64,000 bases of DNA from Streptomyces sp. NBC_00569 (GCF_036345255.1 NZ_CP107783.1:8177001-8241000), one strand, 5' to 3'. Shown: positions 24,487-33,686, counted from the first letter of the stretch. A program made the numbers and translations. The notes: generated from the letters alone by a model not told the origin.

Positions 24487-25890
24487 CTACGGGCGGGTGG
24501 CGGCTGTCGCTTCCGTCGCCGAGCAGCTGTTGACGACGTCGCCGCTCGCCGGCCTGGCGATCGTGTGGTCGGCCGGCGGTCGCGTGCCGTCCTCCACCCA
24601 CGCGGTGAGCACGTCGAACGCGGACCGGTAGCAGGGCAGCACGGGCCGCAGCCGGTCGGGATAGGTGTCGTAGAGGCCATCGGTGTGCGTGCCGTCCTGC
24701 ACGGTGTACGAGCGGTGCAGGCGGCCGCGCCCACGGTCGTCGACCATCCGTCCGTAGACGTCGGCGTCGGCCGCGATCGGCAGCAGGGTGTCCAGGTCGC
24801 CCTGGAGCGTGATCAGCGGCTTGCCGATCCGCCCGCTCAGCGCGACCCGTGCGACGGCCCGGTGGACCGAGGCGGGGCGTGCCGCGTAGTCGTAGGAGGC
24901 GTCGGACGCACACGGAGCGAGCAGCTCGTCCGTCGTCGAACCCGCCGACGGGCCCGGGCACTTGGAGTCGTACGAGGGGTCGAACTCGGCGCGGTAGATC
25001 TTCTGCGTGATCCCCCAGTAGGCCTTCTGGTGGTAGGCCCACAGGAATTCCGACCCGCGCGCGAAGCCCGCGCGGTACAGATCGTCGGCGTCGGCCTCCC
25101 CGAGCCCGTAGGCGACGGCGGTCGGCAGTGACGTGAGCAGGTTCGGACCGTCCGCGGTCCAGAGGGTGCCCTCCCAGTCCACGCCTCCGTCGTACAGCTC
25201 GGGATGGTTCTCCAGCTGCCAGCGCGTCAGATATCCGGCGTTGGAGATGCCGGTCATGTAGGTCCGCCGCGGAGCCCGGCCGTAGCGCTGGGCCACGGCC
25301 TTCTTCGCCGCTCTGGTGAGTTGGGTGGTCCGGTCGTTCCACTCGACGATCGCGTCGCCGGGACGTTTTCCGTCACGGTAGAAGTCAGGGCCGGTGTTGC
25401 CCTTGTCGGTCGCCGCGTAGGCGTATCCCTGGGCCAGGACACGGTCGGAGATCGCCGCGTCCGTCGAGTACTGCTTACGGTTGCCGGGTGAGCCGGTCAC
25501 CACGAGGCCGCCGTTCCAGTGGTCGGGCAGCCTGATCACGAACTGGGCGTCGTGCTGCCAGCCGTGCGTCGCGTTCGACGTGGAGTCGTCCGGGAAGTAC
25601 CCGTCGATCTGCGAGCCAGGGACACCGGTCGGGTTGCGGGTCCCCTTCGCGGTGAGGCCCGCCTGGTCGGCGGTGTCGGTGTACGGGGTTCCGGCCAGGG
25701 CCGCAGTCGTCAAGTCGTCGAGGCAGGCGCTCTGTTGAAGGGCGGCACCCGGGACGTGCACCCGCTCCTGGCGCGCGCAGTGCGCCGAGCCTCCGCCGCT
25801 CTCCGCGGCGGCCCCCGCGGGCACCGGCCCCGAGGCGGCCAGCGCGAGCAGAGCTGTGGCGAAGAGGGGGACTGTTCCGGACACGCGCAT
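24487..25890 (-). CDS. secreted alpha/beta-hydrolase, tannase/feruloyl-esterase-like
   Basis: A 467-residue exported hydrolase. Signal peptide: MRVSGTVPLFATALLALAAS, cleavage near GAAAES. The serine elbow is in MTGISNAGYLTRW (G-I-S-N-A-G). LITLQGDLDTLLPI (candidate Asp) and DGTHTDGLYDTYPD (candidate His) complete a plausible triad. Several cysteines suggest disulfides in the exported protein. The overall pattern resembles tannase/feruloyl esterase or 3-hydroxybutyrate-oligomer hydrolase enzymes; the substrate is uncertain. The ATG at 25890 follows GGAGG; the frame open to 25983 lacks a signal. Convergent with the small membrane-protein gene. Confidence 0.78.
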   Translation of the reverse strand: MRVSGTVPLFATALLALAASGPVPAGAAAESGGGSAHCARQERVHVPGAALQQSACLDDLTTAALAGTPYTDTADQAGLTAKGTRNPTGVPGSQIDGYFPDDSTSNATHGWQHDAQFVIRLPDHWNGGLVVTGSPGNRKQYSTDAAISDRVLAQGYAYAATDKGNTGPDFYRDGKRPGDAIVEWNDRTTQLTRAAKKAVAQRYGRAPRRTYMTGISNAGYLTRWQLENHPELYDGGVDWEGTLWTADGPNLLTSLPTAVAYGLGEADADDLYRAGFARGSEFLWAYHQKAYWGITQKIYRAEFDPSYDSKCPGPSAGSTTDELLAPCASDASYDYAARPASVHRAVARVALSGRIGKPLITLQGDLDTLLPIAADADVYGRMVDDRGRGRLHRSYTVQDGTHTDGLYDTYPDRLRPVLPCYRSAFDVLTAWVEDGTRPPADHTIARPASGDVVNSCSATEATAATRP

Positions 25891-26067
25891 GGTGAGCCTC
25901 CGCGACGACGAGGGACCGGCAAGGGTGAGGAGCGGGGCCATCGTGCGGGCGGGACCGGTCACCGGGCCATGGGCCGGGGCCACATGGGGGAGGGGAGCGG
26001 TATGTGGGGCGCGGGAAATACAGGGCGGCCTGCGCGCGGCGGGCCGGGTGGCCCGCCGCGGGAGAGG

Positions 26068-27027
26068 TCAGGAGGGGCGCACGGCCATCTTGTCGAGCGC
26101 TTCCAGGAGGCCGGGGAGCTCGGGGCCCCGCCCCACGGGCAGCACCTCGCCGGGCTCGTCGTCCAGGAGCACGAACGCGATGTCGTCCGTCCGGGCCACC
26201 ATCGACCAGCCGGGGCCGTCGGCCCGGAGCGTCCGGGCATCGCCGGACGCGAACGCCGACCGGACACGGCCCAGGGGCGGCGGGCTGTCCACGTAGGCGC
26301 GCACCTCGGCGAGGACCCGCCGGATGCCGGCGTGCGGGGCCCGGCTGCTCTGCGCCTCGGTGTCGCTTCCGGAGGTGGTGGCCGTGGCGGCGTCGCCGGA
26401 ATCGGTGGTGGTGGGGGCGGCCTTGCTGTCGGCGTCGGGGCCGTCGGCGTTCGTGCCGTCCGTCCCCTCCGCACCAGAGGCGTCGTCCGAGTCGTCCGAG
26501 TCGTCCGAGTCCTCCGTCAGAAACGCACCGTCGTCGATCTGCTCCCGCCAGGACGCCCACTGGAGGGCGATCTCGTCGGCACCGAGGCGGCGTTGGGCGG
26601 GTCCCCACGTCTCCGTGTTCGGAGGGGTGAGGGGCGGGCCGTCCATGATCTCGGGGTCGTGTTCCGGGTCGTGCGGGTCGGGGACGCCCGGCGCGGACAC
26701 GGACAGGGCGAGCGGCCACCCCGGCAGGGCCGAGACCACCGTCCGCTCGTCGGGCGACAACTCGTACTCCATGCCGCAGTCCCAGGACGCGATGGCGACG
26801 GCGACCAGGGACACGTCGTCGATGACGACGGTCCAGCGCGCCCCCGCCCCGTCCTGCCCGAGTACGAGTCCGTACCCGTCGGCGAGAGGTGGGAGCCCGA
26901 GCGCGCCGCATGCCTCCGGGTAGTCGTCCCCGAGCACACTGGGGAACTTCGCAGGGGTCAGCAACACCGCCGTCAGTACGTACAGCGCGTCGTCCCCGGC
27001 GGCGACCGCGTCGTCCGTCCCGGCCAT
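26068..27027 (-). CDS. hypothetical protein with acidic linker, 319 residues
   Basis: I do not recognise this family. The N-terminal two thirds look globular (for example ALYVLTAVLLTPAKFPSVLG, WTVVIDDVSLVAVAIASWDCG). A low-complexity Asp/Ser/Thr-rich linker (TEDSDDSDDSDDASGAEG) built from 9-base DNA repeats at 26482-26517 follows. The C-terminal domain (LAEVRAYVDSPPPLGRVRSAF ... FVLLDDEPGEVLPVG) looks globular again and resembles SUKH-like or SseB-like small domains only loosely. The ATG at 27027 has GGGGAGG. It stands alone; flanking gaps are about 180 bases each. No signal peptide or membrane segment, so probably cytoplasmic. Confidence 0.75.
   Translation of the reverse strand: MAGTDDAVAAGDDALYVLTAVLLTPAKFPSVLGDDYPEACGALGLPPLADGYGLVLGQDGAGARWTVVIDDVSLVAVAIASWDCGMEYELSPDERTVVSALPGWPLALSVSAPGVPDPHDPEHDPEIMDGPPLTPPNTETWGPAQRRLGADEIALQWASWREQIDDGAFLTEDSDDSDDSDDASGAEGTDGTNADGPDADSKAAPTTTDSGDAATATTSGSDTEAQSSRAPHAGIRRVLAEVRAYVDSPPPLGRVRSAFASGDARTLRADGPGWSMVARTDDIAFVLLDDEPGEVLPVGRGPELPGLLEALDKMAVRPS
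26482..26517. repeat. 9-base direct repeats (GTCGTCCGA) inside a coding region
   Basis: Three exact copies of GTCGTCCGA at 26482, 26491 and 26500 and a fourth diverged copy. They encode the Asp-Ser-Asp part of the acidic linker on the minus strand. Because the unit is nine bases, copy-number change would keep the frame. Confidence 0.9.
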
Positions 27028-27205
27028 GCCAGCCTCCCCTGAGCTTCGTCCGTCGGCGCACCCTAACCAGTCGCGGTGGAGATCGTCGAGGGCGTTGAGC
27101 TGGAAATTCTCCCCGGGGACCCGGTGTGGCGCCCGCTGGGTGGGCCATGCCAAGATCCCGTGCGCACTTCGTGTGCCTTCCGTGGAGGGTCGACGGGAGT
27201 CGAGG

Positions 27206-27502
27206 TCAGCCGGCGGCGGGCAGGCCGAGCAGCGCCCGTGCCACCGACTCGGGCGATTCGTCGCGTTCCCGTGCCAGCGCGACGACCGCGCGGCACGCGA
27301 GCTCGTTGATGCCGAACGTCAGAGCCTCCGGAGACACCCAGGTCGCGGCCTCGGCGAGCCTGTCCTCGTCGTCCTCGACGGATGCCGACACATAGGTGGC
27401 CGCCGCCTCGAAGAGGTTGGGCGGCCGCTTGCGCGACGGTGCCGCGATGCTCGCGCCGGCCGGTGTCCGTGCGGCCAAGGCCTTGCGGAGTCTGTCGAAC
27501 AT
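27206..27502 (-). CDS. hypothetical protein, 98 residues
   Basis: A short cytoplasmic protein, MFDRLRKALAARTPAG at its start, then an acidic-helical segment (PPNLFEAAATYVSASVEDDEDRLAEAATW) and a C-terminal helical segment (FGINELACRAVVALARERDE). It contains one cysteine and no membrane segment. The ATG at 27502 follows GGGGGAAGG; an in-frame opening to 27544 has no better start. It sits between the acidic-linker protein gene and padR, all on the minus strand, but the gaps are too long to claim an operon. Function unknown. Confidence 0.7.
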   Translation of the reverse strand: MFDRLRKALAARTPAGASIAAPSRKRPPNLFEAAATYVSASVEDDEDRLAEAATWVSPEALTFGINELACRAVVALARERDESPESVARALLGLPAAG

Positions 27503-27573
27503 GTACGCCACCTTCCCCCTGTGCGGTGTGCGACGGTACGTCACTTCCTCAACTTAGAGCGGGAGTTCGAGCG

Positions 27574-28119
27574 TCAGAAGAGTTTTGTCTCCGTGCGTGC
27601 TCGCAAGTCCGTGAGGGTGGAGCGCAGCCAGGTCAGTTCGGCCCGGCTGGTCGCGCGGGCAATGGTGAGGATGCCGCGGCGGAACGGGTCGTCCAACTCC
27701 TCGGCGCGCAGAGGGCGTTCACCCTCGTAGAAGAAGCTGGCCGGTTCCTCCAGGAATGCCAGTCTGCGCGCGAGCACGGTCGCCTGCGCCGCCGGGTCGT
27801 CGAGGTGCCGCAGGAACGCGAGGATCGTGAACCAGCGGTTCTCGTCGGTGATGTCGGCCCGGCCGGGCTCGGCCAGTCTGCCGCGGAGCTCCTCCCGGCC
27901 CGCTGCCGTGAGGTTGAGGACGTGGCGCTGGGCGGCGACCGACCCCGGCTGCGTCTCGCGGGTGAGCAGGCCCGCCTTCTCCAGACGCTTGATCGCCGGA
28001 TAGAGCGTGCTCTCGGCGACGGGCCGTACGTGTCCGGTCAGTGCCGTGATCCGTTTGCGCAGCTCGTATCCGTGCAGGGGCGCTTCGTAGAGGAAACCGA
28101 GGATGGCGAGTTCCAGCAT
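27574..28119 (-). CDS. PadR-family transcriptional regulator
   Basis: A 181-residue PadR regulator. The N-terminal winged helix is recognisable: LELAILGFLYEAPLHGYELRK, then ESTLYPAIKRLEKAGLL and the wing with RHVLNLTAAGREEL. The C-terminal part (VirR/AphA-type helical domain) mediates dimer formation. The ATG at 28119 gives the family N-terminus MLELAILGF; the longer frame to 28254 would run through the operator. It is divergent from an alpha/beta-hydrolase gene with 133 bases between, which contain a perfect 9-bp-arm palindrome. It probably represses itself and that hydrolase. Confidence 0.92.
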   Translation of the reverse strand: MLELAILGFLYEAPLHGYELRKRITALTGHVRPVAESTLYPAIKRLEKAGLLTRETQPGSVAAQRHVLNLTAAGREELRGRLAEPGRADITDENRWFTILAFLRHLDDPAAQATVLARRLAFLEEPASFFYEGERPLRAEELDDPFRRGILTIARATSRAELTWLRSTLTDLRARTETKLF

Positions 28120-28154
28120 GCCCCCATTGTGCCGCACGCCCTCCGGGTTCGGTG

Positions 28155-28189
28155 TACATCGACCTAGTAATACATCGGTCCCGATGTAT
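28155..28189. promoter_or_regulatory. PadR operator candidate
   Basis: A perfect palindrome ATACATCGG-TC-CCGATGTAT lies at 28170-28189, and a further half-site TACATCG is 16 bases to the left (28155). PadR-family operators typically contain ATGTAT/ATACAT arms. It sits between the divergent padR and hydrolase genes and is well placed to cover both promoters. Confidence 0.75.
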
Positions 28190-28252
28190 GCTCTACGGAG
28201 TGCCTCGTAAGGGCGGGGCTGTGCGGTTGCTGGGGAGAGGGAGTGGGAGCGC

Positions 28253-29035
28253 ATGATGAAGCAGGCCCGGTTCGACGCGCAGGGGAGCTGTATCCGCTGG
28301 GTCGAGGCCGACGGGGACGGGGCTCCGCTGGTGTACGTCCATGGGCTGGGGTCCGCCTCGACCGTCTACCATGCGCACATCGCCGGACGGCCCGAACTCG
28401 CGGGCCGGCGTTCGCTGTTCGTCGATCTGCCGGGGCACGGCATCAGTGACCGGCCCGCCGACTTCGGGTACTCGCTGGACGACCACGCCGATGCTCTGGC
28501 GGCCGCTCTCGACGCGGCCGGTGTGTCCGGGGCCGAGCTCGTCGCGCACAGCATGGGCGGCGCCGTGGCGATCGTTCTCGCCCACCTGCGCCGCGACCTC
28601 GTCTCGCGGCTCGTGCTCACCGAGGCGAACCTCGACCCGTACCCTCCCCGTGTGGAGGGCAGCAGCGGAATCGCCTCCTACGGGGAGGACGAGTACGTCA
28701 ACGGCGTCGGCCACGCGCGCGTGCTCGCCAAGGTCGGTCCTCTATGGGCGGCCACCATGCGTCTGGCGGACCCCCTCGCCCTGCACCGAACCGCTGTCGG
28801 ACTCGCTCAAGGCACCCGCCCCACCATGCGGCGGATGCTCATGGACCTGGACATCGACCGGCTGTATCTCCAGGGCGCGCGCAGCGGCGAACTCGCGGAC
28901 CGCGCGGGCCTCGAGGCTGCGGGTGTACGCGTGCGTACCGTGCCCGACGCCGGGCACAACGTCATGTTCGACAACGCGGAGGCCTTCGCCGCGGCGGTGG
29001 CGGACCACGTTCTCACGTCGCCCGGCACGCGTTAG
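28253..29035 (+). CDS. alpha/beta-fold hydrolase
   Basis: A 260-residue cytoplasmic alpha/beta hydrolase. The oxyanion loop is VYVHGLGSAS, the nucleophile serine is in VAHSMGGAVAI, and the catalytic His is in PDAGHNVMFDN. The substrate cannot be told from sequence. The start is ATG 28253, followed immediately by a second ATG; GGGAG lies just upstream. Divergent from padR and likely its target. Its TAG stop overlaps the TAA stop of the convergent methyltransferase gene by 4 bases (29032-29035), so no terminator separates the two. Confidence 0.9.
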   Translation: MMKQARFDAQGSCIRWVEADGDGAPLVYVHGLGSASTVYHAHIAGRPELAGRRSLFVDLPGHGISDRPADFGYSLDDHADALAAALDAAGVSGAELVAHSMGGAVAIVLAHLRRDLVSRLVLTEANLDPYPPRVEGSSGIASYGEDEYVNGVGHARVLAKVGPLWAATMRLADPLALHRTAVGLAQGTRPTMRRMLMDLDIDRLYLQGARSGELADRAGLEAAGVRVRTVPDAGHNVMFDNAEAFAAAVADHVLTSPGTR

Positions 29036-29631
29036 CCCCGGCGCTCCGCCAGCGCCAGGAAACGGGCGTCCTCATCCACGTACGAGGTCATCCGCCAGCC
29101 CGAACCGGCCAGCAGCGAGCGGAGGTTCGGTTCGGCGCGCAGGTCGTCCGGGGTGAGCTCGCGGCTCTGTCGGGCGGCCAGTGCCGCTCGCCCGATGGGG
29201 TGGAACAGCGCGAGGAGTCCACCCGGGCGCACCACCCTCGCCAACTCCCGCAGATTCTCCTGGGGTCGGGGCAGGTGCGCGACAAGGCCGGAACCGAAGA
29301 CGGCGTCGAGCGACTGGGACCGTACGGGTAGGCGCGTCACGTCGGCGAGCATCAGCGAGCCGGCGCGATCCCGTCCCGCCCGCGCGGCGGCCTCCAGCAT
29401 CGCGGGCGTCAGGTCGACGCCGAGTACGGCCCCCGAAGGCCCCACGGCGTCCCTGAGCGCCGGCAGGGCGCGTCCGGTGCCGCATCCCGCGTCGAGCACC
29501 CGGTCGCCCGTGCGGAGCCCCAACTCGGCGACGGCCGCCTCGAAGCGCGGACCGTCGTCGGGGAACCGTGTGTCCCAGTGGGCCGCGCGGGCCGAGAAGA
29601 ACTCCTGAACGTGCGTGTGGTCGTCGCTCAT
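29032..29631 (-). CDS. class I SAM-dependent methyltransferase
   Basis: A 199-residue Rossmann methyltransferase. Motif I VLDAGCGTGRAL binds SAM, the acidic strand-2 end is VLGVDLTPAMLE, and the post-motif region is LARVVRPGGLLALFHPIGRA. It is of the Methyltransf_11 small-molecule type; the acceptor is unknown. The ATG at 29631 follows GGGG; the frame open to 29874 is in non-coding sequence. Convergent with the alpha/beta-hydrolase gene with overlapping stop codons. Confidence 0.9.
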   Translation of the reverse strand: MSDDHTHVQEFFSARAAHWDTRFPDDGPRFEAAVAELGLRTGDRVLDAGCGTGRALPALRDAVGPSGAVLGVDLTPAMLEAAARAGRDRAGSLMLADVTRLPVRSQSLDAVFGSGLVAHLPRPQENLRELARVVRPGGLLALFHPIGRAALAARQSRELTPDDLRAEPNLRSLLAGSGWRMTSYVDEDARFLALAERRG

Positions 29632-29856
29632 GACCCCATGATCCCTCGCGTGCGGGCGCGCATGGACGGGGGTGGGGGATCGAAAACTCCGCATGCGACC
29701 GATGAGAACCGGTGCGAACCGAAACCGCCGCATGCGCGGACGGTGCACATGTTCGAGCCTGACGCGATCGTTCACGCGCGTCTCTCTGTCATATTCCAGC
29801 AGCTTTCGAAACGCGCCCCTGTTGTGCGCCCCCGAGAGGTCTAGCGTCCCGGAGCC
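29632..29856 (+). other. intergenic region upstream of the MHYT-conservon operon
   Basis: A 225-base gap with lower GC than its surroundings. It holds two copies of CCGCATGCG (near 29690 and 29729), repeated GAACCG motifs and a TTTCGAAA palindrome near 29813-29820. The promoter for the MHYT gene and the conservon probably lies here. The repeats are candidates for a regulator, but nothing specific can be named. Confidence 0.4.
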
Positions 29857-30630
29857 ATGGGACACCTGGACCACGCCACCTTCGGCTGGCTTACCCCCGT
29901 GCTGTCATACGTGATGGCCGCCATCGGCGCCGCGCTCGGTCTGCGCTGCACCGTCCGCGCCCTCGGCGCCACCGGCCGTTCGCGGCGCAACTGGCTGATC
30001 ACCGCGGCGTCCGCGATCGGCACGGGCATCTGGACGATGCACTTCGTGGCGATGCTCGGCTTCGGCGTCACCGGGACGGAGATCCGCTACGACGTGCCGC
30101 TCACCGTCCTCAGCCTGGTCGTCGCCGTGGCCGTCGTGGGCGTCGGCGTCTTCGCCGTCGGCTACAGCCGCGACCGCAACCGCGCCCTCGCCCTCGGCGG
30201 GCTCACCACGGGACTCGGCGTCGCGAGCATGCACTACCTGGGCATGGCGGCGCTGCGCCTGCACGGCCAGGTGCGCTACGACCTGCTGCTCGTGGGGCTC
30301 TCCGTCGCCATCGCCGTCGTCGCCGCGACGGCCGCCCTCTGGGCCGGACTCAACATCAAGTCGCCCGCCGCCGTCGCGGTCGCCTCCCTCGTCATGGGCG
30401 GCGCGGTGAGCAGCATGCACTACACCGGAATGATGGCGGTGAGCGTGAAGGTCGCGTCCTCCGCAGCGGCCCTGCCCGGGGCCACGGCGATGCAGTTCAT
30501 CTTCCCCCTCGCCGTCGGCCTCGGGTCCTACCTCTTCCTGACGTCCGCGTTCGTCGCGCTGTCACCCACCACGGGGGAGCGCGAGGCCTCCGCGTCGGCC
30601 CAACGGCCCGTCGAGAGCGTCGCCCGCTGA
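29857..30630 (+). CDS. MHYT-domain integral membrane sensor protein
   Basis: A 257-residue polytopic membrane protein with three MHYT repeats: WTMHFVAMLGF, ASMHYLGMAAL and SSMHYTGMMAV. The family has about seven helices; its His and Met residues are proposed to bind copper and sense a diatomic gas. Most MHYT proteins carry an output domain such as GGDEF/EAL; this one has none and ends with a short hydrophilic tail. The gene is followed after 56 bases by cvnA on the same strand, so it may supply or modulate the input to the conservon (inference). The start ATG 29857 follows GGAG. Confidence 0.92.
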   Translation: MGHLDHATFGWLTPVLSYVMAAIGAALGLRCTVRALGATGRSRRNWLITAASAIGTGIWTMHFVAMLGFGVTGTEIRYDVPLTVLSLVVAVAVVGVGVFAVGYSRDRNRALALGGLTTGLGVASMHYLGMAALRLHGQVRYDLLLVGLSVAIAVVAATAALWAGLNIKSPAAVAVASLVMGGAVSSMHYTGMMAVSVKVASSAAALPGATAMQFIFPLAVGLGSYLFLTSAFVALSPTTGEREASASAQRPVESVAR

Positions 30631-30686
30631 CGGTGGACCGGCGCCACGACCCTTCCCAGAACGAGCGCACCACGAGCGAGGAGGCC

Positions 30687-33236
30687 ATGCGTACACCCCG
30701 TAGGACCCCCATCAACGGCGCGCCGCCCAAGCCCGCGCCCCTGGCGCGCGGACGGCGCGCGCACGCCGGACCGCCCGCGGAAGAGGATCACACGGTGGAC
30801 GACCCGTCCGCTCCGACCGTGCCTCCCGCACGCGCGGCCGGCCGAGGACTGCGGCCCCGCACCGTACGTGCCAAGATCGTGTGCCTCCTGATGGTGCCCG
30901 TCGTCTCGCTGCTCGCCCTCTGGGCGTACGCGACGGTCACCACCGCCCAGGACGTCGCCCGCATGCGGCAGTTGCAGCGGGTCGACTCCACGGTCCGTGG
31001 CCCTGTGGCCGACGCTGTCGTCGCGCTCCAGGCCGAACGCACCGCGGCCGTGGCCTACGCCGCGAAGCCGGCGGCCGACCGCGGTGACGACCTGAGGAAG
31101 CGCACTTCGGCGACCGACAAGGCCGTGGCGAAGCTCCGCCTCGGCGACGGCAACACCGTCGCGGACGGCGCCGATCTGCCCGCCCGCGTCGGTGAGCGCC
31201 TGTCGGCGTTCGTCACCGGGACCGAGAAACTGCGCGCCGTGCGCAGCGCGGTGCTCGGCCGACGCACCGGCTGGGAGGGCGCGTACGGCCAGTACACGAA
31301 GACGATCGACTCGGCGTTCGCGGTGACCGGCGCGGTGACCGGGATCCAGGACGACCGTCTCGGCTCCGACGCGCGCGTGCTGCTCGAGTTCTCACGGTCC
31401 GGCGAGATGCTCGCCCGCGAGGACTCCCTGCTCGCCGCCGCGCGGCTCGCGGGCTCCCTGGACGGCGCACGGCTACGGCTGTTCACCGGAGCGGTCGACA
31501 CCCGGCGGACCCTCGCCGAATCGGCCGTCGCCGACCTCCCGGCACCGCAACGGACCGCCTGGCGCCACCTCGTGGAGGGGAGCGCGTACGGCGACGTACA
31601 CGCCGTCGAGGACAAGGCGCTCGCCGCCAGGCCCGGCAGTGCGGCGCTCGCGGCGGCACCCGCACTCACCTGGGACAGCGCGCACACGACCGTGCAGAAC
31701 CGGTTCCGCTCGATCGAGACGGACGCCGCGCGCACGGCCGGGGTCCGGGCGGATCCGATCACCCGCGGACTGCTCACGCCCGCGGGTGCCGCGGTCCTCT
31801 TCGGCCTGCTGGCCGTCGCCGCCTCCCTAGTGATCTCCGTACGCATCGGCCGGGGCCTGGTCATCGAACTGATCAGCCTGCGCAACAGAGCCCTGGAGAT
31901 CGCCCGGCGCAAACTTCCGCAGGCCATGCGGAAACTGCGCGCCGGCGAGGAGATCGACGTCAGCGCCGAGGCACCGGAAGGCCCTCCCGCCGAGGACGAG
32001 ATCGGGCAGGTCGCCGAGGCGCTCGGCACGGTGCACAGGGCAGCCCTGCGCGCCGCCGCCGAACGCGCGGAACTCGCCAGCGGGATCTCCGGGGTCTTCG
32101 TCAACCTCGCCCGCCGCAGCCAGGTCCTCGTACACCGTCAGCTCGGCCTCCTCGACGCCATGGAGCGCAGGGCCGAGGACCCGAACGAACTCAGCGACCT
32201 CTTCCGTCTCGACCACCTCACGACCCGCATGAGGCGCCACGCGGAAAGCCTGATCATCCTCTCCGGAGCCGCCCCGGGCCGCGCCTGGCGCACCCCCGTC
32301 TCGCTGACCAACGTGGTCCGCGCGGCCGTCTCCGAAGTCGAGGACTACGCGCGCGTGGAGGTACGGCAACTGCCCGGGGCCTCCGTACAGGGCGCGGCTG
32401 TCGCCGACCTCACCCATCTCCTGGCCGAACTCGTCGAGAACGCCGCCCAGTTCTCCCCACCGCACACCAAGGTGAGAGTCAGCGGCGAACCCGTCGGAAA
32501 CGGCTACGCCCTGGAGATCGAGGACCGGGGCCTCGGCATGGGCAAGGAGACCCTCACCGAGGCCAACAACCGCATCGCCCACTCCGAAGCGCTCGACCTG
32601 TTCGACAGCGACCGGCTCGGGCTCTTCGTGGTCAGCCGGCTCGCCCACCGCCACGGCATCAAGGTGCACCTGCGCACCTCGCCCTACGGCGGCACCACCA
32701 CGGTCGTCCTGCTGCCCACACCCCTGCTGCACGCCGGAACCCCGGAGCGGGCGGACACCACCCAGGAACACGCGACGGAGCACCACTACGCGCGCGTGCC
32801 CGACCCGGAAGCACCCCACATGAACGGCAAATCCGTGCCCGCCCAGGGGCCGCGCCCCGCCATCGCCGCCGCCGTACACGCCGTGCCGGACGCCGACACG
32901 GCTCACGACGCCCCACCACCCCCGGGAGTCACCGCCCTGCGCCTGCGCAGGCAGCCCGCGAACAACGCGAACAACGCGGACGACACCGACGACGAATCGC
33001 CGGACGGACTGCCCAAGCGGGTGCGGCAGGCGAGCCTCGCGCCCCAGCTGCGCGAGCGGCCGGAGGAGCAGGACAGCGGCGCACAGCACCAGGAACCCGA
33101 CGCACGGACGCCCGAACAGGCACGGCAGCGCATGGCGGCCTTCCGTGACGGCTGGGTCCGGGGCGGCGGCCGCCCACCAGGAACCGGCTCAGGACCCGTG
33201 CCCGGCCGCGACAGCACCGAAGGAGATCCCACATGA
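30687..33236 (+). CDS. cvnA: conservon sensor-kinase-like protein CvnA with nitrate/nitrite-sensing domain
   Basis: An 849-residue membrane protein of the conservon type. After a proline-rich cytoplasmic start come a first helix (IVCLLMVPVVSLLALWAYATV), a large extracellular NIT-type helical domain, a second helix (AAVLFGLLAVAASLVISV), a HAMP-like segment and a HATPase domain (N box LLAELVENAAQFSPP, G1 IEDRGLGMG, G2 LGLFVVSRLAHRHGIKV). The C-terminal 200 residues are Pro/Ala-rich and disordered. No standard phospho-acceptor H box is evident, as usual for CvnA. ATG 30687 has GAGGAGG immediately upstream; GTG 30633 is the alternative. Its stop overlaps cvnB (ATGA). Confidence 0.9.
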   Translation: MRTPRRTPINGAPPKPAPLARGRRAHAGPPAEEDHTVDDPSAPTVPPARAAGRGLRPRTVRAKIVCLLMVPVVSLLALWAYATVTTAQDVARMRQLQRVDSTVRGPVADAVVALQAERTAAVAYAAKPAADRGDDLRKRTSATDKAVAKLRLGDGNTVADGADLPARVGERLSAFVTGTEKLRAVRSAVLGRRTGWEGAYGQYTKTIDSAFAVTGAVTGIQDDRLGSDARVLLEFSRSGEMLAREDSLLAAARLAGSLDGARLRLFTGAVDTRRTLAESAVADLPAPQRTAWRHLVEGSAYGDVHAVEDKALAARPGSAALAAAPALTWDSAHTTVQNRFRSIETDAARTAGVRADPITRGLLTPAGAAVLFGLLAVAASLVISVRIGRGLVIELISLRNRALEIARRKLPQAMRKLRAGEEIDVSAEAPEGPPAEDEIGQVAEALGTVHRAALRAAAERAELASGISGVFVNLARRSQVLVHRQLGLLDAMERRAEDPNELSDLFRLDHLTTRMRRHAESLIILSGAAPGRAWRTPVSLTNVVRAAVSEVEDYARVEVRQLPGASVQGAAVADLTHLLAELVENAAQFSPPHTKVRVSGEPVGNGYALEIEDRGLGMGKETLTEANNRIAHSEALDLFDSDRLGLFVVSRLAHRHGIKVHLRTSPYGGTTTVVLLPTPLLHAGTPERADTTQEHATEHHYARVPDPEAPHMNGKSVPAQGPRPAIAAAVHAVPDADTAHDAPPPPGVTALRLRRQPANNANNADDTDDESPDGLPKRVRQASLAPQLRERPEEQDSGAQHQEPDARTPEQARQRMAAFRDGWVRGGGRPPGTGSGPVPGRDSTEGDPT

Positions 33237-33670
33237 TCCAGGACCCCACCATGGGCGCCGCGCCCCGGTCCGGAGAACTCGACTGGCTCCTCGACGACCT
33301 GGTGCAGCGTGTGGCCGAGCTGAGGCACGCGGTCGTCCTGTCCAACGACGGGCTCGCCGTCGGCGCGTCGAGCGGTCTCGGCCGCGAGGACGCCGAACAC
33401 CTGGCCGCCGTCGCCTCCGGCTTCCACAGCCTCGCCAAGGGGGCAGGCCGGCACTTCGGAGCGGGCGGCGTCCGCCAGACCATGGTCGAGATGGACGACG
33501 GCTTCCTCTTCGTCGCGGCCGCGGGCGACGGTTCCTGCCTCGCCGTCCTCAGCACGGCCGACGCCGACATCGGCCTCGTCGCCTATGAGATGGCCCGCAT
33601 GGTCAAGCGGGTCGGCGAACACCTCTACACACCACCGCGGTTCGCCGCGCAGCCGCCCGCCGCCGGATGA
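33233..33670 (+). CDS. cvnB: conservon roadblock/LC7 protein CvnB
   Basis: A 145-residue roadblock/LC7 domain protein with the typical LDWLLDDLVQRVAELRHAVVL opening, LSNDGLAVGASSGL and the GVRQTMVEMDDGFLFV strand. Roadblock proteins act as GTPase-activating or scaffold subunits for small Ras-like GTPases; here the partner should be CvnD. The ATG overlaps the cvnA stop. A close paralogue lies at 35242-35640. Confidence 0.92.
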   Translation: MIQDPTMGAAPRSGELDWLLDDLVQRVAELRHAVVLSNDGLAVGASSGLGREDAEHLAAVASGFHSLAKGAGRHFGAGGVRQTMVEMDDGFLFVAAAGDGSCLAVLSTADADIGLVAYEMARMVKRVGEHLYTPPRFAAQPPAAG

Positions 33671-33686
33671 CCGGACGGCCACGACG

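Noticed and set aside
29857..30630. GGDEF/EAL output domain for the MHYT protein
   Set aside because: The protein ends about 30 residues after the last helix; no further domain is present in the frame or immediately downstream.
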